From: Paraburkholderia sabiae
GTDB taxonomy: Bacteria > Pseudomonadota > Gammaproteobacteria > Burkholderiales > Burkholderiaceae
DNA: 64,000 bases
Assembly: GCF_030412785.1 (NCBI RefSeq)
Contig: NZ_CP125298.1
Coordinates: forward strand, 1-64,000
Direction of reading: 5' to 3'
A model generated the notes under the pieces. The model was not told the DNA's origin. It saw nothing but the letters and a program-made list of their open reading frames with translations, and ran no database searches. Made by a program: the position numbers and the translations under genes. Shown here in pieces: positions 63,454 to 64,000 of this stretch (position 1 is the stretch's first letter; each line of letters opens with the position of its first letter).

Positions 63454-63997
63454 CAAGAACAGCTTTACCCGAGGCATCACGGAGATCGGCTGTGCTGCAC
63501 ATGCGCGACGCAAGTTCTTCGAGCTGCATGCAAACCATCAGAGCGAGATCGCCGGGCGGGCATTGAAATACTTCGGCACGCTATACGAAATCGAACGGGA
63601 AGCCGCGGTGCTTGATCCCGATGCACGGCGTGCGCTGCGCCAGAGCCGTTCGAGACCGGTGATGGATGCTTTGCATGCGTGGATGAGCGCGCAGCGGTGC
63701 CTGGTTCCAGAGGCCTCAGGAATTGCGAAAGCCCTGGACTACAACCTCAATCGCTGGGCGGCGCTCACGCGCTATCTCGACGATGGGCACGTGCCCATTG
63801 ATAACAACTGGGTTGAGAACCAGATCCGTCCCTGGGCGATCGGCAGGGCCAACTGGATGTTCGCAGGCTCTCTGCGCGCGGGGCAGCGTGCCGCAGCGAT
63901 CATGAGCCTGATCCGCTCGACTCAACTCAATGGGCATGACCCGTATGCGTATCTCAAGGCTTGCAATTACCCACTTCTTTTTAGCGCGAGTTCATAG
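63454..63997 (+). pseudogene. tnpC: IS66-2 tnpC, piece 3 (C-terminal half)
   Basis: Resumes after SGY as KNSFTRGITEIGCAAHARRK, FFELHANHQSEIAGRAL, then the catalytic Glu region (VPIDNNWVENQIRPWAIGR) and FAGSLRAGQRAAAIMSLIRS. The normal end is lost: after AYLKA it reads CNYPLLFSASS, so a further junction occurs near 63957. Confidence 0.88.
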
Positions 63998-64000
63998 CCG

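Overview
This window is from a high-GC proteobacterium, most likely a Burkholderiaceae member. An endofungal Mycetohabitans-type genome, or one of its large plasmids, would fit. The reasons are an HrpB-like regulator, a modular NRPS, RIT recombinase trios, IS21/IS66/IS91/IS1111 elements typical of this group, and a KfrA-like plasmid fragment. The organism is inferred, not proven. No rRNA, tRNA or CRISPR array was seen.

Layout. (1) 0.6-2.1 kb: an intact HrpB-like AraC/TPR activator, followed by a decayed IS6 remnant and about 1.2 kb without a recognisable gene. (2) 4.0-6.5 kb: a compact, overlapping set of small membrane, lipoprotein and patatin-phospholipase genes that looks like a phage-derived lysis cassette. 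It is followed by a truncated IS5/IS1182-type element joined to a complete IS3 element. (3) 8.8-20.3 kb: a VOC dioxygenase/epimerase-like gene, a frameshifted formyltransferase domain, and a 10-kb three-module NRPS ending in a thioesterase. The third module reads as serine and the second module starts with a dual epimerisation/condensation domain. The last NRPS codons lie inside an IS6 end.

(4) 20.3-29.75 kb: a nest of insertion sequences (IS6 > IS21-A > IS1111-type IS110 plus IS21-B > IS21-C). Most boundaries carry 4-5 bp target duplications, and removing the inserts restores nearly every reading frame. (5) 30-38.6 kb: a mosaic of an IS21 end, a truncated tyrosine recombinase, IS66/IS3/IS6 fragments, a complete IS5, and an IS91-type element carrying a complete IS66 with an 8-bp duplication. 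(6) 38.6-46.9 kb: a KfrA-like remnant, then a cargo island with its own good promoter. It encodes a 2,048-residue STAND-like P-loop protein and an overlapping 440-residue protein that ends in an RNxxxH (HEPN-type) motif. I do not recognise this pair. It has the features of a two-gene defence or abortive-infection system and is the best candidate for something new.

(7) 46.96 kb to the window end: a second nest. An IS66 whose tnpC is cut into three pieces holds IS21-D (with a second IS21-C and IS21-E, itself carrying a second IS1111-type element) and a RIT element with a second IS91-type unit in its tail. Codon arithmetic across the cuts restores a 503-codon tnpC. The region has grown by repeated insertion of elements into elements, with only the regulator, the phage-like cassette, the NRPS locus and the STAND/HEPN pair as non-mobile content.
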